The notes under the pieces are model-generated. The model did not search any database, was not told where the DNA came from, and saw only the letters and a list, made by a program, of their open reading frames with translations. A stretch of DNA of 64,000 nt, taken from Smittium mucronatum. Its lineage: Eukaryota > Kickxellomycota > Harpellomycetes > Harpellales > Legeriomycetaceae. The translations under genes were made by a program, and so were the position numbers. Position 1 is the first letter of the stretch; every line of letters begins with the position of its first letter. Where the stretch lies: the NCBI GenBank assembly GCA_001953115.1, contig LSSL01000830.1, forward strand, positions 1-64,000. The letters run 5' to 3'. Below are positions 51,778 through 64,000 of this stretch, in pieces.

Positions 51778-52278
51778 ATGTATAGGGTGATTATAGCCGA
51801 CATCAAGAAAAAAAATTCTTTGGAACACTTTTTTTTCTATTTTCAAACCCCCTTGTTTATTTTTTACACTGAGATGAGTTATATGTTTCTCAGATCAAAA
51901 GAAAAAAACACAAATGTTCTATTTTACCGGAGTATTAAAATGAACTTATTTTACATCAGGATAAATATGTGCATCTGTCAATATGTGGTCACATTTTCTA
52001 TAGTAGTCATGAACTATCTTATTCAAGCCTATAGATGTAAAGGTGGTCTTAAAAATATTATAACAAAGGACTTTTTTGATCATTTTTAATTCCCGAAACT
52101 ATCCCAAATTAGGGGTTTTTTGTCAAATGGAAGTGGTTTATCTGTTTTTGAATTTTATGGGAGATTCTCGTTTAGAGCTGTTGCTTCCCAGCTAAATCTT
52201 CCCTATTTCCTAATTTGGAAACATGGAGCTGAAATAAAGCACAAAATATCAATAATATGGAAAAAGATTTACAAATGA
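51778..52278 (+). pseudogene. Relic gene with possible helix-turn-helix, FLIWK family copy 3
   Basis: One plus-strand frame runs from ATG at 51778 to TGA at 52276-52278, broken only by TAA at 52087-52089. It would give about 166 residues in sequence where stops are frequent. The second part reads GRFSFRAVASQLNLPYFLIW followed by KHGAEIKHK. The order (basic, S-x-R-A-x-A, L-x-x-P) resembles the first helix-turn-helix of Tc/pogo-type transposases, which bind element ends. That is inference. The same core recurs at 39.4 and 49.4 kb on the minus strand. The first 100 residues are Phe/Tyr/Ile-rich and unrecognised. Confidence 0.45.
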
Positions 52279-54156
52279 GATTTTCTATTGGTAAATTTTG
52301 GAAAAATTCAAAGAGCTACTATATTTTTTCCATTTTTATTGGTTTGATGATAGTGTAAAGTAAAATTTATACAATGATTGCTGTAAAAAAAAAAAAAGTC
52401 CGTTCTTTGAAATAATCTCTCATTTATGGCCATATGTACTTAAACCCAATATTAATTCATTCACTCACTAGCATTAAATATATCTCATGTAGCCGTACAA
52501 AAATATGCAATGTTGCACGTTTCCTACTCATGTTTGATAGTATGTCAACAACTGTTTAAAGATATATATATCCAATTATAATTAAATTACAAATCGAATT
52601 TTAATAACATTGCCTAATGGAACTTTTAAATCGTTATATTTTGTACTACGAATATTTTTATAAGATAATGTTTTATATTTCTCAAGTTTACCAATTTGTC
52701 TTCATACAGATTAGTTGTTGTTTTCTAAATGTACGTATTTAACCTTTTATGAATTCGTTTGGGGCTTCCAGTCCAACAAATTGAACATTACTCAAACACC
52801 AGTAAATCTTTTAAAATCCGAATCGAAAAATAAATAAATTTGGTCATTAGTATTGTGCAAAGTTCTCTATACTGTCGAATCTTCTGCCACCTGATATTTA
52901 TTCTCGTTTAATTAACAATCGAAATGAGACCATCGGAGCCGGACTACCTGCAACAATCCGATCTGACTAAAAAAAAAAAAACAATCCTTTAAAGTTATAA
53001 GTAACTGTTGTAATTTTTTGTCTAAATTTTTGGGGTGGATATGTAAAAAATATTTAATAGATAATAAATTGGATTTCAGTATTCTATTTTTAAATGACAA
53101 GAGTTAAACTTTCTGGTCCATCAATATGCTTAAGGAAAGTTAGCTTCATGAATTAGGTGATCATCATCTCTTCTAGGCCAAAATGATGAAGTTTATAGCC
53201 TCTGTAGAAGTATAAAAATGTGTTTCAATAAATCCTCAAAAATAATTCATCTTTTAATTTTCTTTATTGACACCCATCAACTTTTTGTAGTTATTTTACG
53301 CCAATGCTAAAAATTATTATACACTTATATTAATTTTGAAGCAGATAAATGTTTTGAAATATCTCTATTGGGCTTAAAGTCACTGAATAAAAAATATCCA
53401 CGAAATTTAAATGCCAAAATATGAGATTTTTAAAAAATATGATCTAAATCAAACTAAAAATTGAATACCATCAAAGGCTTTTTAACTGGTAATTGTTGCG
53501 TATTTATGTCTTAATTAAGAATATTTTAGCTATTTAATTAAGCTTTTTTTTTCTTAATTTTTTTGTTTTAAATATTCGATAAATTCTCATTTTTTGTTTT
53601 TCGGGTCAAAATATTTTGTGATTTTTATTAAACGCTTTTAAATTAAAACGAAAATTTATCCCAAATTTTTTCTAAGGGATATTTTTGAAACTCATTTTAA
53701 AAAAGAATATTTTTGTGGAGTTTAAACCTATATTCATGTTATTAAAAAAATTTCTTAATTTTTTCGACAATATATTTCGTTATAAAAACCTTTATTATTT
53801 GTTTTTCATTCTGAATATTTATTATTTCAATTTTATTTTTATAGTTAGGTTTTTCAATGATTTATTTATTATATATGATTTTAAAAATAAATACTTTATA
53901 CTTTTAAAAAATATGTAAAAATCTCCTTGAACCGACCAAAAATTAAAAATGTAAAAAACTTGAAGTAAAGTATGAAAAAAGTAATATAAAATGCTAATAA
54001 CAGAAAATATTTCACGAAAAGATGGATATAAACACCATATGGATATAAAAAATTAAGCGCTTTATTTTGAATAGCATTATAGACTAAAGTTTTTTATGAA
54101 ATATATAATTTTTTAATATTAATTTTCGAGTTTAATATCATCAAAAATGGATAAGT

Positions 54157-54181
54157 TTTTACCTTTTACCTTTTACCTTTT
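54157..54181. repeat. TTTTACC heptamer tandem repeat
   Basis: Three perfect copies plus a partial fourth. Confidence 0.9.
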
Positions 54182-55865
54182 AAAAAAATTATTTGAAATT
54201 TAAACGATAAATTACTAAAAATATATATGTGTGTGTTTTTATGAAAATTCCATAAATTACATGGAAAATTTTCGGTGTTTTCTGTTGGTTTTTTCCGATA
54301 AAATATTTTCAATGTACAGAACAATTGAATAAAAAATTTAAAGAAAAAATGGAGAATTCCTGTTGGCCATTATATCGTATTAAATCCAATTTCAGAGATT
54401 CTAGCTTCTTTTATCACAAAAAAAATAATATAATTTTTAAATCTCACATTCAGTGGTTTTATATTATTAGATAACTTAAATATATATAAATATAGTTCAA
54501 ATTATACTTTAAAACCCATCTTATATTATCATTTTTTTCATGAATATTATTATTAAAACCATGGTCTATTTAAAATTATTTAACTCATCTTTCGTAAAAT
54601 TATGAATATTAGATTTTAAAATTACCAGTTTTTTCAATATATAATATATATTAATTAGGATTTTTTATTGCGTATTTGAATAGAAAAAAAAGAATTGCTT
54701 AATTATTTAAAAAAATTTATAATATATTTTTATAATAAAAAATATTGATTAAAGTGCGTAAAACACTTATTTTTCTTTTTAAAGCCTGATATTGACTTTT
54801 ATTAACAGAAAGTATCAGTATAAATTCCACCATTTAAAATATGTTTTATATTAATCTTTTCTTTCTAATAGTCCAATTTTTTTTCAAAAAAGAAAATTTA
54901 CAGCCAGGATATTATCGATCTTCTGTTAAAATATCGCGATAATTATTCATTTTTATTAATAATTTTTTTTTATTAATTTCTTTAATAGAGACTTTTTTTA
55001 CTAAAAAAATTATATGGATGAAATTTGGTAGGTTGGATTGAAGATTAATTTTTGGGGTTTGGCTTTTTTAACCTATTTAATATAATATTATTTCTATCTT
55101 GCGGATATATTATTTACGATATAGATCCACACATAAACCAGTGGAAAAAAATAAATAAAGTTCAATGCTTTTTTTGTTATTTTTATTTCAAAAAAATCTA
55201 GTGGTGTATATATTATTTTATTTTAAAAAAAAAGACGTAAAATTTTCTCTTGAAATATTCTAGCTATATATAGCTCTAATAGTTTATGATTATTAAGAGT
55301 AATTATATAGGCACTTATCATATTTTTTCCCCAAAATTTTTCGAAAATGTGAATGTTTTGATTTTTTATCAAAAAATAATCAATAAAAAATAATTATTAA
55401 TATTTTTGTATTTTTCGGTGTTAAAAGTATAACTAATTTAATAAAACATATGACATAAGTTTTTGTAATCTTATATATGTCTTTAAATGGATATAAATTT
55501 CTTAAAAAAACTTTAAAATTTTTTTCTATGTTAAATTATAGTTCTAAGTAAGCCCCAATGACCATTTTTAGCAAAATCATTTATATTTTTCATTTTTTGT
55601 CATTTTATTATGCTTCAATAATAATATTGGCTAATTAGTTTGCATATAAATTATTTTTAAATAGATGTTAAGCCATATTTTTTCACCGGTTTAATAACAT
55701 CAAGTTTTTTTTATAAAAGCTAGTTAAATGTCTTTATTTTAATTCAATTCAATTTTTGAGTAGATAGATGCATTAATAATTTAAAAATTGTTTATTAATT
55801 TCAAATATATCCAAATTTGGAACTTCAAATATCCAAATTGTATAAAATACCAATAAACGATCTCA

Positions 55866-55895
55866 AATAATAATAATAATAGTAATAATAATAAT
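55866..55895. repeat. (AAT)n microsatellite with one G interruption
   Basis: About ten AAT units, one changed to AGT. Confidence 0.9.
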
Positions 55896-56719
55896 TTTTT
55901 TAAAAAAAAAAATTAAAGAGATTAAATATTTTATATTACTTGCACAAATTTTTTAAAATTTTGCTCATAATCTATATAAAATTTTAATTTTCAAAAAATT
56001 ATCACACTGCCATATAGAAATATTTCACAATTTTTAATTTTTTTGAGAAAAAAAACATATTTTTACATATATAAACATATTTATTTACATAATTATTTAC
56101 ATAATTTGATTTTAATTTGGGTCCAAAAAACAATTTTTTTGGAAATTGGATAATTTTATTGGATTAATAAATGCAATTATTCTACCATGAACATCTGCTA
56201 CATAGAAAATATAAGGAAATGAATTAAATTTGCGTTATTTCGGCGAGAAAAATTGCTTATATTTATAAATCGAAATTTTTATATAATCTATGCGAATTTA
56301 TTGTTTTTCATACCTTTTTAAGTAACATTCAAATATCCATACGCGGATTTAAGTTTTTTCAAGGCCAAAAAATCTTCTTTAGAAAATATGTAAAATTATT
56401 ATTTTTTATTTCAGGGTTTCAGACTAATTTAAAAAAAAAAAATTACTCATGAACAAAGGTAACTGGTTGATTTGATTACTAGCATCAACTTATTACTATA
56501 AAATTCATCTTTGCTAACTTTGGATGTTGTCACCTCATCAATATTTGGATCTAATTTACCCCCACCCCACCAATATATATAAAGGCACCACTTCCCATAT
56601 GATAAAGAAAACTTATTATTATGTTCAACTAAAGATCTAAAATAAACCTAAAACAATGTAAAAACCAGCTTCATCATTCAATCTTGCTTTAATTTATATT
56701 GAAAAATACGAAGGGTGAG

Positions 56720-56742
56720 TTTAGAATTTAGAATTTAGAATT
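56720..56742. repeat. TTTAGAA heptamer tandem repeat
   Basis: Three tandem copies. Confidence 0.85.
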
Positions 56743-59700
56743 GCAGATTTTTATTTGCGATTTAAAAAAAGAAACGTAGATACAAGTCCTTCAAAGAAGA
56801 GGAAGACATAGAAAAAAGATAAATTGGTCGCTTTTTATAGTTTTATTTTAGATATTTATAAATTATATTAATTAAAAATAAAACATCTGAATATTCCCTC
56901 GATTCGAATATCATTCTGGCCATAAATTTTATAAAAAAAAACTTAGTCTCTTAGTTAATTTTTCAAAAAAATTAAAGATTATTTTTAAATCGGGGATATC
57001 CAGCATGTTTAAAGATGCGTTAATCATAATTTTTCTAACATGAAAAAAACATTATTCGCTCTGTATATTTATAATATTTCTTACCTATTCTTACCAAATT
57101 TATTTTCAGATTTAACCGATATGTATAAAAAAATAGTGAAATCTACCTTAAATATCGTTTTATTTTAAAAAATATAATTTTAAATAAAAATTTTCATCTC
57201 TTCAGACAAAAAATAATTTATTTTATAAATATGATAATGTATTGGCTATATTTTAATATTTAATGTATAAAAAAAAAGCACTTAAATATAAATATTATGT
57301 TTACTCAAAAATAAAAAATTAAGTAATCAACGCCCATTTACCTAAAAAAAAATCCGTCCATTTAGTGATTATTTTTCTTACTAATAGAAATATTTGATCG
57401 TATATATTTTTTATAAAATGTGTTTATAAGATGATTGAAAGTCTAAAATTGTAAATTATTAAATTTAAGAGAAACCATTATAAATAAGTATATTTCAAGC
57501 TCGTTCTAGGGTACCAAAAAGTCGATTTTTTCTTTCAAAGTAGATAAAATATTTTTAAAAAAATTCTCCATTATCTATCAATATTTCTGTGACTTATCAT
57601 CTTGTAGTATGGAATATGTTCAAAATCAAAATCTTTAACTTTTTTAATGGGTATTATTTAAAATTCTAATATACTAGTATATTTCCAAGACTGATATCTA
57701 TCATTAATGGTTCTTTTTTGTCTTCAAAGCCCATTTTTTATTGATGGGATTGATATTAAATATCCATAGATGATTTTAGATATTATTTCAGTCAGTTCCT
57801 CAAGATTTGCATGTTTCTTTATGAAAAGAGTTTCTCTCTTTTCAAAAATTTCAAGCTTTGTGTGCAGCTAAATTCTACAAAAATAAATATATAAAATTTA
57901 GCTAAAATTGTTGCACTTCAAATTTCCAATTATTTTGTTGGAATTTTTATCTACATGAAACTAAAAATATATCTTCAATTAGAATTTCCCAAATTCATCT
58001 GAAGCATTTTTTATCTGCCTAGAGAAATCTGAAATGATGTTTGAAATTTCAAAGTTAATTTTTTACTTTCCAGTATTTTTTTTAGTGTATTAAACATTTG
58101 CAAATAAAGAATTTTGTTTTAGCTGCTCAAAATAGAGTAAACTGTTGGAATGACTTTCTGATTTAAGTAATTAATAATTGAGACCATCACCGGAAATTTT
58201 TCATAAATTAGCTTAAAAGTTGATTATACTTTTAAATTAGTGGCTTTTGATGATATTTTTATTATGTTTTTTGATGTCACAGCGACCTTCAAGTTTTCTA
58301 TATCCGATGAAAAATCCTTGACACATGAAAGATTTGAAAGGTTTGAATGATTTCTTTTGAGAACTTTGTGCATATTTATTCAAAAAATCCAGTCGTACCT
58401 GGGCTCATTTTTTGATTCTTTCCTTTGTAATAGTTCACAATAAAGTATATTAAATTAATATCAATGGGATTAACATCTTTTTTTAAATTTTTTTCTTAAT
58501 AATTTTAGACTTTAGACCAAGCTTGTGTAATCCAAAAATGTATTTTTTATGGTCAATACTTTTATTTGTGACGCAATTATTGCAGTGATTATTTCCTTAA
58601 AAAGTAGTAATTCTCCATAATAAGATATGCAAACTATTAATATAAACAGGAAACCATTACGTTTAGAATTCAAAGAGCGGTAATCTGCTTTAGCAAAATA
58701 TTTTAGCTTTTTGGAATAATTCTCTCTCAATTTTTTTTATATTTTTTCATACAGCTCATTCATCTCCAAATACCACTCGAAAACAAAAACTTAAATTATT
58801 AATATAATTTCTGTTAAAGTTTCAATATTAATGTTTAATAAGGTATGTTTTTCAAGCGAGTTAAATGAAAATTAAATTATTTTAGTGTTTATTTAAGAAA
58901 GAAGAATATTATTTAGATGACCAATATGAGTACAAATTTACAATAATGGTTTTTTAAATTAAGAAATCACAAATTTACATTAAGAAAAAAATATCTAAAA
59001 TGATTTGTTTAATTTTTTTAATACATTTATAAATATTTTGTTATTTTTAACATTAAAATCTTTTAAGAGTTTAAATGTTGAGCTTATATTATTTTTAAAG
59101 TAGTGTGTGGTTTCATTAGACGCAGTGTATAATGGTATTGTTTTTTAAAAAAATAGCTTAATTTTTTACAATATCTTTTTGAGGAGAATAAAGGATTTTT
59201 TTTCTTAAACTGGCTGTATTATGGAATAATTTCATAAAAAAAATTATTATAATTTTACAAAAAAAAAAATTGGGAATTATTGAAAATTTTTAATCTCATA
59301 TATTTTTAGAATTATTTCTATATTTCTATTTCAAGTTATGGTTATTTATTAATTTATTTGTAACTTTTAAGCCTAAATCACATTTTTTATATAATAAATA
59401 TTATTAATACAGAAAATTTAGCAAATTCGATTATATCTTATAAATCAAACTTTATATTTTAAATGTGATTATTTTTATTAATATTTTGTGGTTATTGATT
59501 TTTTTCATGAATTTAATCATAAAAATTTGATTAAAAATAGATTTTATTCTTCTTTTCAATAAAAATAATTTTGGTAATAAATATCGATTGCATTGATTAT
59601 TTTGTGAATATAAAGTCATAAAATTGGATTGATTTTCATTTTTCCATCCTATTTTAAGGCGATATGCTGAATTTGGACAGTAAATTCAACCTTAAATCCT

Positions 59701-59984
59701 ATAAGATTTAAATCTAGAGAATTAAAATTTTAGCTAATTATGAATAATTAAATTATATTTGTTTTTTTTTTATTTATCATACCACTATTATAATAGTATA
59801 ATTCAATTTTTTTTATTTAAGGTTTCGGATGATGATTTTTTTTATAATAAAAAAAAGGAAATCATAATAATTATTTTTGGTGCAAGGGCTCTCTCAAAAA
59901 TATCCTTTAAAATTTTATTTATTTATTTATTATTAAAACAATTTAATATAATTATAATTTCGGGCTTGATTAATAATTTTCCTT

Positions 59985-60272
59985 TTATAGGGGGTTTCAT
60001 AGAAATAGATCATTTTCTTATATTTGCGAGGTTATTTTTTTGATGAAAATTTCAAAAGTGCCATTATATGATCAAATAATTATTTACAAAGAACAAAAAA
60101 AAATCACTGAAAAAAAATTAAGAGCAATTAAATTCTAAATAATAATGAAATAAATCAATTTTTATATGGGAAAATAGCCTTTTTATTATAATAATGACCT
60201 CACAAGTATAGAAAAAAATGTTTATTGGAATGAAAAGAAGGGTATATTGATACAAAAAACCCAATAATTACT
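59985..60272 (+). repeat. 288-base dispersed repeat, copy B
   Basis: Same-strand partner of 22463-22750, equal in length. A C-only run of ten bases lies just beyond its end at about 60280. Confidence 0.75.
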
Positions 60273-63200
60273 CAATCACCCCCCCCCCATACCAAATTTT
60301 TTTTAACTTATAATTCTTATAAATCGAATATGAAATTTAAAATATTTAAAAATTTATCGATTATATTACAAGTAAACTATGTTTATCATATATTGTATTT
60401 TTAAAATTGTTAAAATTCTAATTTAATGAAGTTCTATTTTATTCAAAAAAATTTAAAATTATAATTAATATGAATTTATAAATAATTATAGGTTAAATAA
60501 TAAAATATATTCGAATTTGATTGAAAGAAATCAAAAATCAATTTGTTTTTCAAATTAAGTAAAAAATATTTATTTAGGTATACATCGATAATTTTTAAAT
60601 CGGCTTAGGTAAAAGTTTTTTTTAACATTTTCAGAGCTAAATTTTTTCCTACTCTTGTTTTTATAATTTTAATTTTGCTGAATTGCATGATTTAACCAAA
60701 TATACATATACATATATAATCGAATAAAAAATGAAAGCTATTTTTTTACAATCGGCTATTTAATGATTAAATTTGACAGAAAATATGAAATAAAGTTGCT
60801 TAATGTTCAAATTTATTCAAGTTAGTATATCTTTAAACCCGAAAGCCCTTCTATAACCACACAAAAGCAAACGTATAGATTATTTTTAGATTATTTTTGA
60901 AATCAAAATTCTTAATGATTATAGATTTTTATTGGTTAATTTATGATTGAAAGAGTATCAAATAACCCTCAAAACTATATGAGTTAAAATATAAAAAATA
61001 TTAATTGTAGACTTGTTGAAACATATCATCCTATCGAGGATAAAATCGTGCCAAGCTCCTAGGGTACATCTTTTCTTGAGTAATGGATAATTTAATATTT
61101 TTAAAATTTTAATTAACCAATATTATTTACTTTTAGATCCAAAATGGATAATTTTTTAAACTCTTTTTAACTTAACTCGATTTAAAATTTACAAATTTGT
61201 GTCTAATTTTTTTTTTTATACTTAATATGACACATAAGAATATTTTTGATTTTCATTAACACAATTTGATTCAAATTTACTTGTTTTGATTTCTTTCAAT
61301 CAAACTTGATTCAATTTTACAATTTAAAAATAATTATATGGATATTAAATATTAAAAAATTAAAAAAAATTCACAATTTATTCATTGTTTTTAATTGCTA
61401 ATATTGAGATTCATCCATAATTTATCTTATTTTTTGATATAAATATACAAAATTTTAAATCTTATAAAATCTTATGTATAATGATCGAACTTATAAAATT
61501 ATAAATAAACATTTACAAATAATTAAATCTTAAAAAAAAAGAATATAATCTCAACAAATTTTTAAATTGTCTTAAAAAACGCCCAAATTGTGAATAATCT
61601 GTCAAATAGTACAGTTAAATTTAAATATTGAGTTAAATAGAAAATAAAATTTCATTTATGAGTTTTAAATTAAATATGAAATCAATCAACAGAGTAAAAA
61701 GATAAAACAAAAAAACGAAAATAAATACTATATGATTTTATTGATTTTTTTCTCGATTTAACACTTGAATTCTTTAATATATCAAATAATTTCATGAAAT
61801 AAAACTTTATTTTTAAAAATTTATCAAAATAATATATATTTTTACCATAACATATTTGGATAGAAAAAAGAAGAAAATATTTGTTACACAAAACTACATA
61901 ATAATCTTTTAATAGTATCAATAATTTTATTTATTTAAATTCAACCGATTTACAGTACGCGAATGACAAATTTTTGAAATTTAAACATGATTTTGTGATT
62001 TAAAAATAATTTTGAATTGTAAGTATATAATGTAAATTATACTTATTATTATTTTTTTTAAAAGGTAAATTATTTATAATATTTGTATACTAGAAAAAAC
62101 TAAAATAAAAATATAATGAAATGAAATTATACTTATTTAGTTTCGAAAAATGCTCATATATATGTGAAAATAAATATATATGTAGAAGTTCAGGTGTCGC
62201 AATTGGTTCCGACCAATCAGGATCTGATTAATACAATACATATTCATCCGAGTCTTAGCTATACGGAAATTTCTGGATATTTTATAGCCCCTGTAATAAA
62301 ATAAAACACAAACAGTATTACATAGAATTAATGGATAATGTAGTATTATGCTATTATTATATTATCATACAATACTAATAACTGAGAAATTAAACAAGAA
62401 AAAAATTATTGAAAATAGGCCACTATTGACACTCAAAAATTTTTTACGCGTAATCGCATTAATAAAAGCAAAAAAATACTACTACTTATAAAAAATAGGA
62501 TTTTTTTTTAAAAAAAAACTTTAAATCATGGCACTTCAAATAAATTATTATTAATATATTTAGAAAGAGCATTTTTCCTGAAATGAAAGAGAATTATGTC
62601 TTTTTTTGAAAATAAGAAAACACCTATACAAGAAAATTTGATACTTGTTTGCTTTAAAAGCTTAAATAAAAAAGTAATCATCATTAAAAAAAGATATTTC
62701 TATTCAGATTAACAAAAAAAATTCAAACTTTTAATGAATTTTTTACTATTATATTCCTCACTATTTTTTCTTCTGTTCTATTTTTTAACGAAATAAAAAC
62801 AAATACTTATAAAAAATAAAAATAAAAACTCATAAGAAAAAAAATAAACAAAAAAACCATAAGAAAGCTAGTAATAAAAGAAAAAACAGCCTTTAAATTC
62901 AATACCAAAAACATCATAGTACAGCTATTATCTAAAGTAAATATCAATTTATGATGAGCCCTCAATATATCACTTAGAACCCCTAATAATGGTAATTAAA
63001 TACCAGAAAATTCAATATGAAAATATTTTCGTACGTGGTAACTTTATAAAAATTTTAAAAAAAAATTCTATTTAGTTTATGACCTCATTGTATTTGTAAT
63101 AAAAAATATTTAATTTTAAATTTAAAAAATTAATTTGTTTTAAATGATAAATTATTTAGATAAAATTTTGAATAAAAAATTATCTAGAAAAAACTTATTA

Positions 63201-63724
63201 GTGATGTGGTTTGGATGAATATATAAAAAATTATTTTTAATTGTAAAAATATTAATCCCACGCGAAAATCTTAATATTTTTAAATCTCTAAGAAAAAAAA
63301 GGAAAAAATAAATTCTTTTTTATTAGAATTTTTGTATGCGTTTTTTTAAAAATTTCTTCTGAAATTTGGAGCCAAGAAAATTAAAGAGCAATTGAAATTA
63401 TTATCTGGTTAAATTCAATATACGTGTCTGAATTTGATCTCTTTTCTTCAGTTATGGGAATTTTTTTAAAAATATACAAAAAAAAATCACCCTGATATAT
63501 ATTTTTACAAAATTTATCTTTATCCAAAATAAATATTCGTTATTTTTTTAAAAAAATTAAACTATACACCCAAAATATCATTATAAAAATATCATATAAT
63601 TATTCATATATTCATTTTTTGTAAAAAAAATATGAAAATTCGGTTGAATATTGAAATATCTAATAATTTTTTTTTAAAAAATTAATCATTTAAAAACAAA
63701 TATTTATAGGGTTTTAATTCTTTT
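60273..63724. other. AT-rich spacer
   Basis: No gene recognised. A slightly more GC-balanced stretch at about 62185-62290 is too short to interpret. Confidence 0.5.
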
Positions 63725-63775
63725 TAACCAATGACCAGTGGGAACGGGGTGCTAGAGCGGCGGAGGGGTGTAGGA
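63725..63775 (+). repeat. GC-rich island, partner of 14935-15000
   Basis: A 50-base patch, rich in G, surrounded by almost pure AT. It contains AACCAATGACCAGTGGGAAC and GCTAGAGCGGCGG. Its reverse complement matches the segment at about 14.95 kb, where the plus strand reads CCCACTGGGCATTGGTT. Confidence 0.5.
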
Positions 63776-64000
63776 CTAGATATTTTTTTATTTTTTTTTA
63801 AAAAAATTAAATATTTTTGTACTATTTTTATATTGTTTAAATAGCGCCCCAAGCTAAAAAAAACTTGAATAGTTTTAATAATAGTTTTCTATTTCTTTTA
63901 TGAGGAATAAAACAATTTAATTATTATTAGGATATTTTTAATTTATATTCTCATTAATCACCATTTTCCTTTTTTATAAATTTGAATTTTTTACAATTCA

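Larger units (their letters stand above)
52321..59984. other. Long AT-rich spacer
   Basis: Composition becomes strongly AT-rich again after about 53.3 kb. I recognise no gene. It holds a heptamer tandem repeat at 54157, a (AAT)n tract at 55866, a TTTAGAA repeat at 56720 and a C-rich patch at about 56560-56570. Confidence 0.5.

Noticed and set aside
1..64000. CRISPR array, rRNA operon, bacterial operon or plasmid origin
   Set aside because: No regularly spaced direct repeats with unique spacers, no rRNA-like GC-rich block, and the spliced velvet gene shows nuclear fungal DNA.
1..64000. Microsporidian origin, first suggested by the AT-rich sequence with a LINE
   Set aside because: The velvet gene with five introns is not expected in microsporidia, and a DIRS-type element fits other fungi better.

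Overview
This window looks like nuclear DNA of an AT-rich fungus. It is very AT-rich throughout and almost empty of host genes. The one gene I can assemble with confidence is a velvet-domain regulator of VelB type (44334-45677, + strand) in six exons, with all five intron phases consistent. Velvet proteins are a fungal family. The many decayed retroelements, including a DIRS-type tyrosine-recombinase element, suggest a large repeat-rich genome. I cannot place the lineage more closely.

Layout. Bases 1-1245 are the 3' part of a non-LTR (LINE) reverse-transcriptase gene, still in one frame but with two stop codons. Bases 1.25-14.4 kb are AT-rich spacer with simple repeats and one unexplained 146-codon open frame (13319-13759). 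Bases 15459-20349 are a DIRS-type retrotransposon on the minus strand. It has inverted terminal repeats at both ends, a probable gag-like region interrupted by a 389-base run of N, and degenerate reverse transcriptase, RNase H, methyltransferase-like and tyrosine recombinase regions. Bases 20.35-32 kb are again very AT-rich.

Bases 32-53 kb are less AT-rich. They hold the velvet gene and a set of old element relics: three Ty3/gypsy-like RT pieces, one integrase-like piece, and three copies of a protein motif containing FLIWK that resembles a helix-turn-helix. Bases 53-64 kb are AT-rich spacer.

Dispersed repeats link distant parts of the window. A possible tRNA-derived SINE has inverted copies at 14411-14580 and 47595-47765. 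A 288-base repeat has direct copies at 22463-22750 and 59985-60272. A short segment at about 14.95 kb recurs inverted at about 63.75 kb.

The working picture is one intact regulatory gene in a field of mutated transposable elements. I found no operon, CRISPR array, rRNA or convincing intact tRNA. All element assignments come from reading translations by eye, so they need profile searches to confirm.
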